A stretch of 64,000 nucleotides of DNA from Saprospiraceae bacterium (GCA_016709995.1 JADJLQ010000002.1:620001-684000); one strand, 5' to 3'. Shown: positions 28,801 through 37,539, counted from the stretch's first letter. Numbers and translations: made by a program. The notes: generated by a model not told the origin, from the letters alone.

Positions 28801-30129
28801 ACGATTTACATCAGAAAGACCAGCCTGGATAGTGTAGACTGCCCTCAAGGATTTGATTTTCCCTGTACGATCACTCATCAATTGGGTAGTTATACTACTC
28901 CGAAAGAATTGAAAGTACCTATTCAAATCGATCAGAAAAAATTGACTCCGGAATTTTTACTTAGCCTTCAAAATGCGACCTGGGAGTTTAAGGATGGTAC
29001 CAAGGACAGGGTACTCCATCCATCGATCCCGGTAGTGCCCAATGTGGACGGACACAGTGTGTACCTGGCTGCTTCCGGAATTTGCAAGATCAATGCGACC
29101 TATACCGACAAACCATTAGCCATCTGTGGTACTGGAGTAAAAATCCGCCGCGAATGGACGATTCTCGATTGGTGTACCGTGACAGAAAAGACTTGTGTAC
29201 AGTACCTGTCCATCGATGATAAAGTGGCACCAGTACCTACCAATAAAGAATTAGGTGTGGTAGCATCCAGCCCGCACGATTGTGGTCAGTATGTCGATCT
29301 GCCGGCACTGAAGTATGAAGATTGTAATGATGTCAAACAAACTTATTTAATTTCCATTTTGGAAGAAGGAGTCCCAAGGGTATTGCGTGGTGACTTGCCA
29401 GCCGGTCGTATCTGGCTACCGGTGGGATATTTTAGCATCGATGTCCGCCTGGTAGATGCATGCTACAATGAAAGTTTTGGCAAAATAGAGATAGCAGTGG
29501 TAGACATTACTCCACCTACCCCAATTTGTATTGAGGTGACCCAGGTGACTTTGGATCCGGTTGGATGCTGGGGTACGATCAAAGCAAAAGATCTGGATAA
29601 TGGTAGCAGGGATAATTGTTGCGATGTCCTTCATTTTGCAGTGGCTCAAATGGATAGTGTGACCTATTGGAGAAATTATTGGACGAATAAATTAGAGACT
29701 GATTGCGGTAAAACAGCTTACTGGGCAGATAAAGATTTTTATGAATATCAGATCGAAAGATGGATCAATGCATATGTGTTTAAAGATGAATTGACTATCG
29801 ATGAATGCGGTACCAGCCAGGTAGTGTTGCGGGTATATGAGGCTTGTGGTGTACCGAGATATGATCCCCACGTATGGCAATGCTCAGAACATCAGTGGTT
29901 CTGGTACAATACTGATCAGCGATTCAGGATAGAGCATAATTGGAACTATTTTGATCCCAAAGGCAGTAAAAATTGCAATTACCGATATGCTATACAGTGT
30001 ATCGAGGAGCATCAAAAACGAGGTAGGGCCATCTGCCAGTTTACCAATGGAGGCACCCCAAAATCAGGCGGAATGTGTTATGCACAATACATTGGAGCGG
30101 TAGAATCCTTATTTGATTTTTTGCAGTAG
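25867..30129 (+). CDS. giant T9SS-exported surface protein B, 5' part (frameshifted into the next frame)
   Basis: Frame of 1420 codons. No ATG is available; TTG at 25867 or GTG at 25915 would start it, the latter giving a compact signal peptide (FKILHSIFSFAFSFLFLGVVAFLAY). Residues ~50-370 form a unique N-terminal region unlike that of protein A. Next come HYR-like Cys-paired repeats (MPPMITCRVIDTVEC), an Ig-like part (~600-820), and from ~820 a Cys-rich region that matches protein A closely (WGSDRWKNSQTCTSTIYI; CKINATYTDKPLAICGTG). The frame ends early at 30129: the T6 run at 30117-30122 holds one T too many. With five T the protein reads SLFDFCSSRFFDGNPEQW and continues in the 30113-33118 frame, for about 2416 residues in total. 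Confidence 0.82.
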   Translation: MDIKLGIKTKKPKTNCVFKILHSIFSFAFSFLFLGVVAFLAYTDHFEGNKTKSHVGISVQKNTGSSFTEPIEDYNTSPAAADLALITVTNSTFPVVGDTLKLACDFNPPGAINAIFTPPGGDQMWNLNNLQVESSQNIVFHPPSDGMAAASAPGAELVTFGAPHPEEYFNVTPSVMETMGYFDKNMGFWGGSELAANNFFNYTPPLAERHAPLNFFDIYQSTCNSLEAFAPSDLDPSFGSIIQFLVPTADSIRFRETHQRLDVVDAWGSMTIPEGTYDVLRVKRTEYRSRAIDVKVSPLGWIDISTIGGQQVFPLGTDTLTSFLFVNDQVKEYIAVADLNTAQNTVLKVTFRNGTALNPPTCNPTISCKDQVTPVQCSNQVNFIEAMAFNSCDTAQSIPVTAKNDTIAGGCAGNFSILRTWTATDLSGNSSTCSRLIVVSDTMPPMITCRVIDTVECAKDIPACLPDGIASSSDNCDNQLSISCSDSPLAMGCNVSFVRTYSARDDCDNIGTCEVTITVANNMPSSITCPQNDTIKSCDEAVIAMAFDQWLNGAIASGGCNSMITNDNDGPPPVTGGTKIVTFRNISVCDTASCQASFTVLPLTSTITLSGPDTTCEGDGTSLILNIKVTGGTAPYTITFGHTRTYLGPNCEPLASGPASIVVDQDGMYTVAFTGAGAGHYIFQVSNVTDALECVDDSVKTLAFDIIPLPEGKDSTKTIENCSDGITTDLQGLIKCNLPSTFSWNSVASVGSAVPYDNPNVIGETVNPPNTSQIINDVLTNITHDNQTVVYRVEPTSVAGSCEGSPFYITIIIKPSIINLVAQDQVNISLDESCMKVLTAADVIQNSGSCTEILVDINLVYPFGTNAYPEGDKLDRSHVGYCMVYSVTDLLTGNKSWGKLCVEDKAPPLLNCADDTVSCFEFADLPLLAKPSNDCSGDEVKLLADKWVDWGCDSTYLGYVERTIWGSDRWKNSQTCTSTIYIRKTSLDSVDCPQGFDFPCTITHQLGSYTTPKELKVPIQIDQKKLTPEFLLSLQNATWEFKDGTKDRVLHPSIPVVPNVDGHSVYLAASGICKINATYTDKPLAICGTGVKIRREWTILDWCTVTEKTCVQYLSIDDKVAPVPTNKELGVVASSPHDCGQYVDLPALKYEDCNDVKQTYLISILEEGVPRVLRGDLPAGRIWLPVGYFSIDVRLVDACYNESFGKIEIAVVDITPPTPICIEVTQVTLDPVGCWGTIKAKDLDNGSRDNCCDVLHFAVAQMDSVTYWRNYWTNKLETDCGKTAYWADKDFYEYQIERWINAYVFKDELTIDECGTSQVVLRVYEACGVPRYDPHVWQCSEHQWFWYNTDQRFRIEHNWNYFDPKGSKNCNYRYAIQCIEEHQKRGRAICQFTNGGTPKSGGMCYAQYIGAVESLFDFLQ

Positions 30130-33118
30130 CAGATTCTTCGATGGAAACCCCGAACAATGGAATACGACCGAAGCTCCTGGTACCTATTGCTCACAGCGAT
30201 TGTATTCAGACTGTATGGTCACTGTCCTTGCCGATGACAAACAAGCTCCGGTAGTCAATCATCTCGAAGATATCACAATATACTGTGACGGAGCCCCCGA
30301 CTATGCCGGCTACCCAAATTGCGAACACAGCGAACGCTTTGATAAATGGCCTCTCCAATTAAAAGATTCCAAAGGAGTGGTGCATGGGTACTATGGAGGA
30401 TCAGACTTTTTAGGCATCCATACGGATCCGGCCGATCACAGTGATCCGGATGCCTGCGAATTCAATAAAGGCTGGGCTCCGATCTATTGCAGAAGTTGGT
30501 TGTACATAGATAGCTTCCCTGCCCGACAGTCAGGCGGGGATCAGGCAGGACATGTCAATCCAAAAGATTATTTCTCGACATTGGTCAAGGTCGACAAAAA
30601 ACGACCACTCGATCATGTATTAAAATCCAATGAGTTTACGATCACGGACAATTGTCGTTTGGATGATGCGACGCTTACCGTAGTGGATAATGGTACGCTC
30701 AATGGTTGTAGCGAAGGCTGGATCCAGCGCAGTTGGACGATCAAAGACAAGTGTGGTAATGCAGTAACTGCTACGCAGAAGATCATCGTCAAACATCGCA
30801 GCGATTTCGAAGTGATCTTCCCTGAAGATAAAGTAGTGACCTGTGATCCCGATGGTTCGGGATTGAATCGCACCGATACGGGTCACGCAGGAGTTCCAAT
30901 AATTACAGACGACGAGTGTGAACAAATCGGGGTGAGATATTCGGATGAAATATTCACTGTAGAGGATTCTGCCTGTTACAAGATTGTCCGCACCTGGACA
31001 CTCATCGACTGGTGTATTTACCTGCCTACCGGACAGGCAGGTGATCCAAATCAACATAGGCACTATCCTGATGTGATAGTCAATGATTCATTGAGGGCCA
31101 ATAGTACTAACCGTTCATGTGTGTACCGCAATATCAAAGATAATAATGACGGGTACATGACCTATATCCAGATCATCAAAGTGATCGACGAGATACCGCC
31201 GGTAGTGACTACCCAGGATACCACGGTATGTGTATACAGTGACAATTGTTTGGTAAGCGTAGTGATTCCACTGAGTGGAACAGACAATTGTGCTGCCGCA
31301 TCAGATATCAGATTCCGTTATTTCATCGACCTGAATGCAACCGATGCGGTGTACAATGGAAGACTGTTTGACCCAACCAGCATAGATCAGGGTGGTACAC
31401 AGTATGTCAAAGACTTCGTCTTTTTATTAGGCGCTCCTGGCAGACATGTGGTGCATGTAGTGGGTATAGATAATTGCGGCAATGCAGATACTTCCAGCTT
31501 CAGATTTGATATCAAAGATTGCAAAAAACCAACTCCCTATTGCTACAATGGCATCGCCACAGTCATCATGCCGGGCAATGGCCAGGTCACGGTCTGGGCC
31601 AAGGACCTCAATATCAACAGCAGTGACAATTGTACACCGGCTGCGGATTTGAAATACAGTTTCTCTGCGGATGTCGTTACAGCAAGTCGGCAGTTTACCT
31701 GTGCAGATATGACCAGTGACGGTCAAAACCAAATCTTTGAAGTAGAGATCTGGGTGACCGATAAAGCCGGCAACCAGGATCTGTGCAAGACCTATATCAA
31801 ACTTCAGGACAATGCCGATGCAGCCAATGGACGACCAGAAGGTGCATGTAAGGACACGGTAGCCTCACTGGCATCCATCAGTGGCAAACTACTGACAGAA
31901 GATCAGCAAGGAGTAGAATCTGCGACCGTGCAAATTAAATCTGCTACGCCATCCGGTATACCAGCGTGGAAGAGCAGCATCGATGGCAGCTATCAGTTTA
32001 ATTCTATTCCAACATCCGGCAGCTATAGTATCTCCGCCATGCGGGATGATAATCCGATGAATGGCGTATCGACCCTCGACCTGGTATTGATTCAAAAACA
32101 TATACTTGGTACGGAGCGATTCACTTCACCGTACAAGATCATCGCTGCCGATGCAGACAATGATCAGAATGTAAGTGCGATCGATCTGATCGAATTGAGA
32201 AAATTAATCCTGGGTCTATACGACAAACTACCTAAGAACACCAGTTGGAAATTTGTACCCAAGTCTTATCAGTTTGATGATATCCTCAACCCCTGGTCCG
32301 CACCAAACGAAGAGCAAATCGTAGTTGCTCAAGGAGCTATGGTCAAAGATTTTGTTGGTATCAAAATCGGGGATGTCAATGCCACAGCAGCACCTCACAG
32401 CCTGATGAATACAGAAGTAAGAGGCAGTGGTTCAGGATTGATCTTAGAAGTAAAAGATCGCACCTTCAAAGCCGGAGAGCGGGTAGAGGTGTCATTCACT
32501 TCACCAAACTTCAAGGGTGTGTCAGGTTTCCAGGGAACTATGTCAATAGGCAATAAGCAATTGACAATAGACAATATAAATCGTCAATCGTCAATTAACT
32601 TCACTGAAAACAATATTGGTCGCCGATGGGAACATGAAGGCATGATCACAATGTCATGGAATACAAACCAATCTATTGACCTAAAAGAAGACGATGTATT
32701 GTTTACTATGAATTTTACAGCACAGACTTCAGGCAGCTTGAGTGAAATAATGCACATCGGATCGCAGCATACCAAAGCCGAGTCATACGAGGGAAAAGGG
32801 GAGCTGGGCAATCTGTCAATACGCTTTGTCAACCAATCCGGCCAGGAAGTGACTGCCAAATCTGAATTGTATCAGAACTATCCCAATCCATTCGATTCTC
32901 GCACCGTGATTGGGATTAATCTGGCTCAGCAAGGTAGAGGCACCTTCAAAGTGACAGATATCACCGGAAGGACGATCAAAGTCATCGAGAAGGAATGGGC
33001 CAAAGGGTATAATGAAGTGTGGATCGATCGTCAGGAGATGAAAGTTAGCGGAGTGTTGTATTACAGTTTTGAAGGAGGATCGTTCAGAGCTACGAAGAAA
33101 ATGATAATTATGGAATAA
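30113..33118 (+). CDS. giant surface protein B, 3' part (Cys-rich, dockerin, cohesin-like, T9SS sorting domain)
   Basis: Continuation of protein B after the T6 frameshift; the nominal TTG start at 30113 is not a real start. It matches the last ~960 residues of protein A in order: CMVTVLADDKQAPVVNHLED, the long Cys-rich region, the CarboxypepD-like domain, two dockerin-type repeats, the cohesin-like domain and the T9SS sorting domain (ELYQNYPNPFDSRTVIG). From about 31.06 kb to the stop the two genes keep a constant 12720-base offset with no indel and have long identical runs. Two 21-base palindromic insertions (30518-30538, 31022-31042) are present here but not in A. No terminator is clear; a repeat-rich region follows. 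Confidence 0.85.
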   Translation: MIFCSSRFFDGNPEQWNTTEAPGTYCSQRLYSDCMVTVLADDKQAPVVNHLEDITIYCDGAPDYAGYPNCEHSERFDKWPLQLKDSKGVVHGYYGGSDFLGIHTDPADHSDPDACEFNKGWAPIYCRSWLYIDSFPARQSGGDQAGHVNPKDYFSTLVKVDKKRPLDHVLKSNEFTITDNCRLDDATLTVVDNGTLNGCSEGWIQRSWTIKDKCGNAVTATQKIIVKHRSDFEVIFPEDKVVTCDPDGSGLNRTDTGHAGVPIITDDECEQIGVRYSDEIFTVEDSACYKIVRTWTLIDWCIYLPTGQAGDPNQHRHYPDVIVNDSLRANSTNRSCVYRNIKDNNDGYMTYIQIIKVIDEIPPVVTTQDTTVCVYSDNCLVSVVIPLSGTDNCAAASDIRFRYFIDLNATDAVYNGRLFDPTSIDQGGTQYVKDFVFLLGAPGRHVVHVVGIDNCGNADTSSFRFDIKDCKKPTPYCYNGIATVIMPGNGQVTVWAKDLNINSSDNCTPAADLKYSFSADVVTASRQFTCADMTSDGQNQIFEVEIWVTDKAGNQDLCKTYIKLQDNADAANGRPEGACKDTVASLASISGKLLTEDQQGVESATVQIKSATPSGIPAWKSSIDGSYQFNSIPTSGSYSISAMRDDNPMNGVSTLDLVLIQKHILGTERFTSPYKIIAADADNDQNVSAIDLIELRKLILGLYDKLPKNTSWKFVPKSYQFDDILNPWSAPNEEQIVVAQGAMVKDFVGIKIGDVNATAAPHSLMNTEVRGSGSGLILEVKDRTFKAGERVEVSFTSPNFKGVSGFQGTMSIGNKQLTIDNINRQSSINFTENNIGRRWEHEGMITMSWNTNQSIDLKEDDVLFTMNFTAQTSGSLSEIMHIGSQHTKAESYEGKGELGNLSIRFVNQSGQEVTAKSELYQNYPNPFDSRTVIGINLAQQGRGTFKVTDITGRTIKVIEKEWAKGYNEVWIDRQEMKVSGVLYYSFEGGSFRATKKMIIME
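30518..30538 (+). repeat. 21-base palindromic in-frame insertion 1 (PARQSGG)
   Basis: Against protein A (SFDHAGH), protein B reads SFPARQSGGDQAGH. The extra 21 bases have CCTGCC and GGCGGG ends around a 9-base centre. Confidence 0.75.
31022..31042 (+). repeat. 21-base palindromic in-frame insertion 2 (LPTGQAG)
   Basis: Against protein A (CIYDPNQ), protein B reads CIYLPTGQAGDPNQ. The extra 21 bases (equally placed at 31021-31041) have perfect CCTGCCT/AGGCAGG arms. Same length and ends as the insertion at 30518-30538. Confidence 0.8.
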
Positions 33119-33256
33119 TAGCTTCAACGTTAGTAAGCAATTGCATTGCGTCCATTAGGACTATATTATTCCATGATTATCATGCTAACCGAAGCGTCAG
33201 TATGATTATTCTCGAATAGCCCTTGCGGGCATGCTTCAGGTGGCGCCTAATAGGGT

Positions 33257-33320
33257 GAGCTTGTCGAACCCTTCAGGGCCGCCTCCTGAATTGCGCGTCA
33301 GCCTTGTTTTCGACAAGCTC
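33257..33320. repeat. 12-bp inverted repeat GAGCTTGTCGAA / TTCGACAAGCTC
   Basis: Perfect arms at 33257-33268 and 33309-33320; the first copy of the 37-base direct repeat (33269-33305) fills the space between them. It could form a stem-loop and act as a terminator-like or mobile repeat after protein B. Confidence 0.7.
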
Positions 33321-33419
33321 AACCTCCCAGGTCTCAAATGCCTCTGTTATATGTAGATCCGGCAGGTTTCGTTCGCGGCAACCCCTTCAGGGCCGCCTCC
33401 TGAATTGCGTGTCAGCCTT
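33269..33419. repeat. 37-base direct repeat, two copies
   Basis: Copies at 33269-33305 and 33383-33419 (start CCCTTCAGGGCCGCC) differ at one base. Copy 1 lies inside the 12-bp inverted repeat; copy 2 does not. The start is itself palindromic (CCCTTCAGGG-like). Confidence 0.75.
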
Positions 33420-33469
33420 AAGCAGATACCTTGAAGGCCATCTCTCGGATTTTAGCGTCAGCACGAACC

Positions 33470-33517
33470 AACCTGCCAGGCCTAAAAAGTATGGGCGACT
33501 TATAGCCCTGGCAGGTT
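33470..33517. repeat. 11-bp inverted repeat AACCTGCCAGG / CCTGGCAGGTT
   Basis: Perfect arms at 33470-33480 and 33507-33517 with a 26-base loop. The CCTGCC/GGCAGG core is the same as in the two 21-base insertions in protein B, and another half copy (GGCAGGTTTCGTTCG) is at ~33361. The rest of 33119-33692 holds no supported gene. Confidence 0.7.
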
Positions 33518-33692
33518 TCGTACCCCTATATTTCGTTCGCCTCTAGCTTCAGATCTATCACCTTATTTGAGGGCCAGCACTTTTAAAAAATGCTGAATTA
33601 GAAACGAAAGGTGTGCAGCACAAATCCCGGAACTTCATACATCACCTTCCAGGTCTCATTCCTAAGTTAAGTTTCGTTTTAAGTATCTTTGG

Positions 33693-34394
33693 TTAATCCA
33701 ACCTTTTAAACAAAATAGTATTGTACAATTTTGACACCAGTCGATAATTAGATTGTTCGAGATATTGATTCATCTTCGATTCCAAAGCCAATCGAAGGCT
33801 GTCGACTTTTAATTCTGCCAGGATGAGCTGAGGCCTGAGACTATCCCAGTCATTTGTCATCAATATATCAAGGTCCATACCTTCTGTATCAATGGACAAA
33901 AAATCAATATTGGTAGGCAAAATCAAATTTTTAAGAGCGAGCGGTAAAGTAGTGGTAGCGATTTGCTCTTTGCGTATCAGGATATTTTTATTTGCTATTA
34001 ATTGCATTGCAATCTCGTGTGAAAAAGTATTATAGGCAGCTTCTTCAAAATAGTAGTAAGTCAGGTCCTGTGGTTTATCACTAAGGCCGATATTTAAATT
34101 TATGTCATGTGGCCGATGCTTTGACAAAAGTCCAAACAATTCAGGATTAGGCTCAATATTAATACCGGACCACCCTTGTCGGTAAAAATAATAAGTGTTT
34201 GAAAACCGAAAAGGATGATGTGCCCCGATATCGATGTAAAACCCCTTGGACTTTTTGCCCAAATATCTTTCTATTAAAATATCCTCACCTTCCTGCGAAT
34301 AGATGCGTTTGCCTAACCTGTGAAGGTGGTTTAAATCGAACGGCTTTAAATATTGCTGGTATATTTTTTCTGGAACCCAGGATTTTAATTTCAT
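33693..34394 (-). CDS. FkbM-family methyltransferase
   Basis: SAM-dependent methyltransferase of 233 residues. KGFYIDIGAHHPFRFSNT (~50-67) is the SAM-binding motif I of FkbM proteins, YSQEGEDILI precedes it, INIEPNPE is the acidic motif II, and DFLSIDTEGMDLDIL is the family's second signature. FkbM enzymes O-methylate sugars or natural products; in glycan clusters they usually methylate surface sugars (inference here). The ATG overlaps the stop of the upstream glycosyltransferase gene in ATGA (34391-34394), so the two are translationally coupled. Confidence 0.88.
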   Translation of the reverse strand: MKLKSWVPEKIYQQYLKPFDLNHLHRLGKRIYSQEGEDILIERYLGKKSKGFYIDIGAHHPFRFSNTYYFYRQGWSGINIEPNPELFGLLSKHRPHDINLNIGLSDKPQDLTYYYFEEAAYNTFSHEIAMQLIANKNILIRKEQIATTTLPLALKNLILPTNIDFLSIDTEGMDLDILMTNDWDSLRPQLILAELKVDSLRLALESKMNQYLEQSNYRLVSKLYNTILFKRLD

Positions 34395-35313
34395 AGATTA
34401 AGCTTTTTCCTGAACCGGCCAATATGATATTTTATTCTGCTCTGTATAGTTCCCTTATATAAAAATACATGCTTAAAAGTATACGAGTCAGCCTCCAAAT
34501 TTAAAGTTTTTTCAGTTGGCGTTGTATAAGGCGCTAGCAGTGGCTCGGCCGGGATGATTAAGTGTTTCAAATAAATGGTTGTGTTGGTGCCACTACCAAT
34601 TCCAATATTGGTGACCAGGTTTTTTTGTGGTGTAATAGTCCATGCATCATGATACCAACAGGCATATTGCCATTGTAAGGACCAGTAGTTGTTAATATCA
34701 GGATTTTGATGGTAGGTGTTAAATTTCTTACTCCAGAATGAAAATTCTTTCTTTGAGGTAAACCATTTTTTAAAATCTGCGCTTTTGCTGTACTGACTCC
34801 AATTGGTCAGCTGCAGATGGTACTGATTCCATGCCCGCCGCCAGGTAGCCCAACCCCAGATATGTGCATATTTTGAAAAATAATAAGAACTTAAACCTCT
34901 CGGAATGCCTTGCTGAAAATTATTTCCTGTGATATGGAATACATTCGGATAGGAGCTGTATTTTGTTAACATTGTTGCACAGAAGGTAAAAAAGCTTAAA
35001 GAGGGCATGCAATCATCTTCCAGAATTATACCGGCTTCTACTGTTTCAAAAAACCAATTTATACCGCCACTCACCGCCAATTTGCAACCAAGATGCTGTT
35101 CCCTGAAAAGATGGTGCACCTTACAAGGCCAATCGACTTCGGAAATAATTTTTTGACTTCCTCACATAATTTAAATTCACCTGCAATCTCCGGTCTAGGG
35201 GCATCTGCGGCTATATAGAGATGCATAGGCCGACACTCGCGCAATTGGTTGAACACTACCCTGGTGGCAGAAGGCCTGTTAAAAACCAAAAAGAGTATGG
35301 GCGTTTCAAACAT
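34391..35313 (-). pseudogene. GNT-I-like glycosyltransferase, one frameshift
   Basis: Two frames, 35071-35313 and 34391-35119, form one protein of about 307 residues when a missing base near 35133-35142 is restored (CEEVKKLFPK then DWPCKVHHLFREQHLGC). The family is the GNT-I-like nucleotide-sugar transferases: PILFLVFNRP at the N-terminus, RLYIAADAPR-like LYIAADAPRPE, then IILEDDCMPS with the DxD-type metal site, and YFSKYAHIWGWATWRRAWNQY. It transfers a sugar from a nucleotide donor to a growing surface glycan (family inference). It is the first gene of a minus-strand pair with FkbM (ATGA overlap). With no other damage seen, the frameshift may be an assembly error. Confidence 0.8.
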
Positions 35314-35483
35314 TGATGGGAAATAGAAAGTTTAGTTACAATAATTTAATGGGTCATCGATCTCTCTTGTCTAGGATTCAGAAATTTATAAATATGCCAT
35401 TGAATATACAAGTTTTATCTACAGATCCTTCAAGCTACGACCCATTCAAAAAAATAGTTTCCCGATCTATCTGGGGTTAGCTT

Positions 35484-35491
35484 TAGCTTTG
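35484..35491 (+). promoter_or_regulatory. -7 box for the GT4 gene
   Basis: TAGCTTTG, with an overlapping TAGCTTTA just upstream, 25 bases before the ATG at 35517. GAGGG at 35506-35510 is an unusually good Shine-Dalgarno for this lineage. Confidence 0.4.
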
Positions 35492-35516
35492 GACTGACAA
35501 TGCTTGAGGGAATAAT

Positions 35517-36765
35517 ATGAAAGTAGTACATGTAAATAGCAACGATGTGGGTGGAGCAGCTCAGGCTTCAAAAAATTTGCATTATGCCTTACTTCGGATG
35601 GGGATACATTCTACTTTTTTGTCAAAATACTACCATTCTACTCAATTAAAAAATCATTATGCATACCTGAAGCACAAATCGGTGCATCATTATATGGATT
35701 ATTTACTGGAAAACTATTTGTTAAGAGGTTTGTTTCCTCCTAATGACGGGTATTCACAGGATACGGTACTTTTTACTTCACCTCATTCATTATTTCGCCC
35801 GGAGGTTGCCGACATCATACAAGCAGCTGACATTGTTCACCTTCATTGGACTTCGCATTTTCTGGACTATCAAAATTTCTTTAATTATATCAACAAACCA
35901 GTTGTATGGTCGTTACACGATATGAACGCATTCACAGGTGGGTGCCATTATGCACACCACTGTTCCGGTTTTATAACTGGATGCACCACTTGTCCTCAAA
36001 TAGGTTCAACCAATCAACCCCAGGCTGCTGAAACATATTTTATAATTAAAAAACAAGCCATCGAAAATTTTAAAAAACTCTTGATAGCAGCGCCTTCCAG
36101 GTGGATGTTGAATCAATCAGCTAAAAGTTTAATATTTAAGAATCTGGCACATTTTTATTTGCCTAATGTGTACGATCCTAATGTATTTAAGATTGGGGAT
36201 CCGGTGTATTGTAAAAACAAATGGAATATCCCATCGCATAAAATCAATTTGTTATTTGTGGTGCATTCGTTCAAAATACAATCAAAGGTTTTTGGGTTAT
36301 TAAAATTGGCCATCAAATTGTTGTCTCAGGATAACTTTCATTGTACCCTTGTTGTAAAAGATTTAGATTATATCTTTTGAATGATATCACATACACTAAA
36401 GTGAACTATGTGCAAAAACAAGTCGAGATGGCTGAACTTTATAATGCAGCCGAGATTTTAATGCATCCATCTATCTGTGATAATGCCCTAACACTATCGC
36501 AGAGTCGCTGCTTTGTGGCACTCCAGTCATTGCTTTCAACGTAGGCGGAGTACCAGAAATGATTGAAGATGGAATGGATGGTTTTTTAACCTATAGGCAA
36601 TCGGCTCAAGATTTTGCTGACGCTATTTTAAAATTTGTGCAGCAGCGCACTATATTCAATAGAGAAACCATTAGCACCAGGGCAACGTTAAAATTTAATG
36701 ACACAGAAAACTTAAAGCCCTATTTAAAGCTTTACAGTGAAGTGATGGATGAAACTGCGCACTGA
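35517..36765 (+). pseudogene. glycosyltransferase family 4, two frameshifts
   Basis: Three consecutive frames (35517-36380, 36341-36544, 36559-36765) make one GT-B glycosyltransferase of about 416 residues. The N-terminus MKVVHVNSNDVGGAAQASKNLH is a typical acceptor-side Rossmann start; HLHWTSHFLDYQNF and VWSLHDMNAFTGGCHYA follow. The donor-side signature is broken: restoring one T in 36375-36378 and one C in 36486-36488 gives AELYNAAEILMHPS and DNAPNTIAESLLCGTPVIAF, the standard GT4 motif with the EX7E region. It is alone on the plus strand among minus-strand glycan genes. Its end overlaps the convergent GT2 gene by 42 bases. Confidence 0.82.
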
Positions 36766-37539
36766 AGACCATTTTAACGTTCTGAATCTATGACTTTTCC
36801 AAATTATAAAGGCAAGAGGAATGCTCAGGTGGTTCCAAAAGGTTTGCCAAATCCCGTAGTGATGGCTCAGGATTCGCCATCTTTCGATAAGCGCTTGTAT
36901 TCTTTTGCGACTCGAAATGCCGTCATCTTGAAAATCACAAACTGTGATTCCAAGGTTGCAGGTAGAGGCGGCTTTTTTAGTACTTCGAATAGCCCAATCT
37001 AAATCAGCACAAACCTTATATGTCGTATTATATAAGACTGTAATGCATGATTTTACAAACAAAGCCTGATGACAAATCACCATACCTTTTTTATAACTCT
37101 TCCAGTTGAGTGATTTTGGAATTATTTTATGTCTGGGGCTTTTATAAGATCCGTCTTGATGCACGAAGATGGAGTCTCCATACAATATGTCCGCATTTTG
37201 ATGATTTTGAAAGACATAGGTAAGACATGATCATCGTGAAATACATCTCCTGCATTCAAAAAACACGATGTATTGTCCTCTACACATTTGAATGCCCTTG
37301 TTCATCGCATCATATAGACCATTATCTTTTTCACTTACCCAGTCAGAGATCAAATCCAGATTGGCTTGAATAATATTTTTTGAATTATCCTCAGAGCCCC
37401 CATCTATAACGATTATTTGTACATGATCTTTTGGTTGTCTTCGCAGATTATCCAATGTCCTAGTTAAGTTTTTTTCATCGTTGTAACAGACTGTAACAAT
37501 GCTGAGCCAGAATTGATATTTTTGTTCCAGACCATTCAT
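36724..37539 (-). pseudogene. glycosyltransferase family 2, two compensating frameshifts
   Basis: GT-A enzyme of about 270 residues: LSIVTVCYNDEKNLTRTLDN at the N-terminus, VIDGGSEDNS, and SEKDNGLYDAMNKGI, the mark of the WcaA-like GT2 group. After CRGQYIVF the frame reads to a stop at ~37231. One T too many in the run at 37258-37263 and one base missing near 37224 restore IVFLNAGDVFHDDHVLTYVFQN and ILYGDSIFVHQDGSY. The 5' and 3' parts are in the same frame, so the two indels compensate. The ATG overlaps the stop of the YfhO gene in ATGA (37536-37539), a sign of coupling. Role: adds a sugar to a surface glycan. Confidence 0.8.

Noticed and set aside
24612..30122. Programmed ribosomal frameshifting at the A6 and T6 runs of GT-C/TPR-2 and giant B
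   Set aside because: The intact paralogues need no shift at these sites, no stimulatory structure was seen, and the two shifts are in opposite directions; indels are simpler.
33304..33546. 80-codon frame in the repeat region after giant B
   Set aside because: Made up of the repeats themselves; composition unlike protein.
33615..33665. Minus-strand stretch ending VLHTFRF before a stop, like the last strand of an outer-membrane barrel
   Set aside because: Too short and not joined to any upstream coding sequence.
35395..35481. 28-codon frame starting MPLNIQVLSTDPSSYDPF before the GT4 gene
   Set aside because: No family and no conservation evidence; may be a remnant but cannot be supported.
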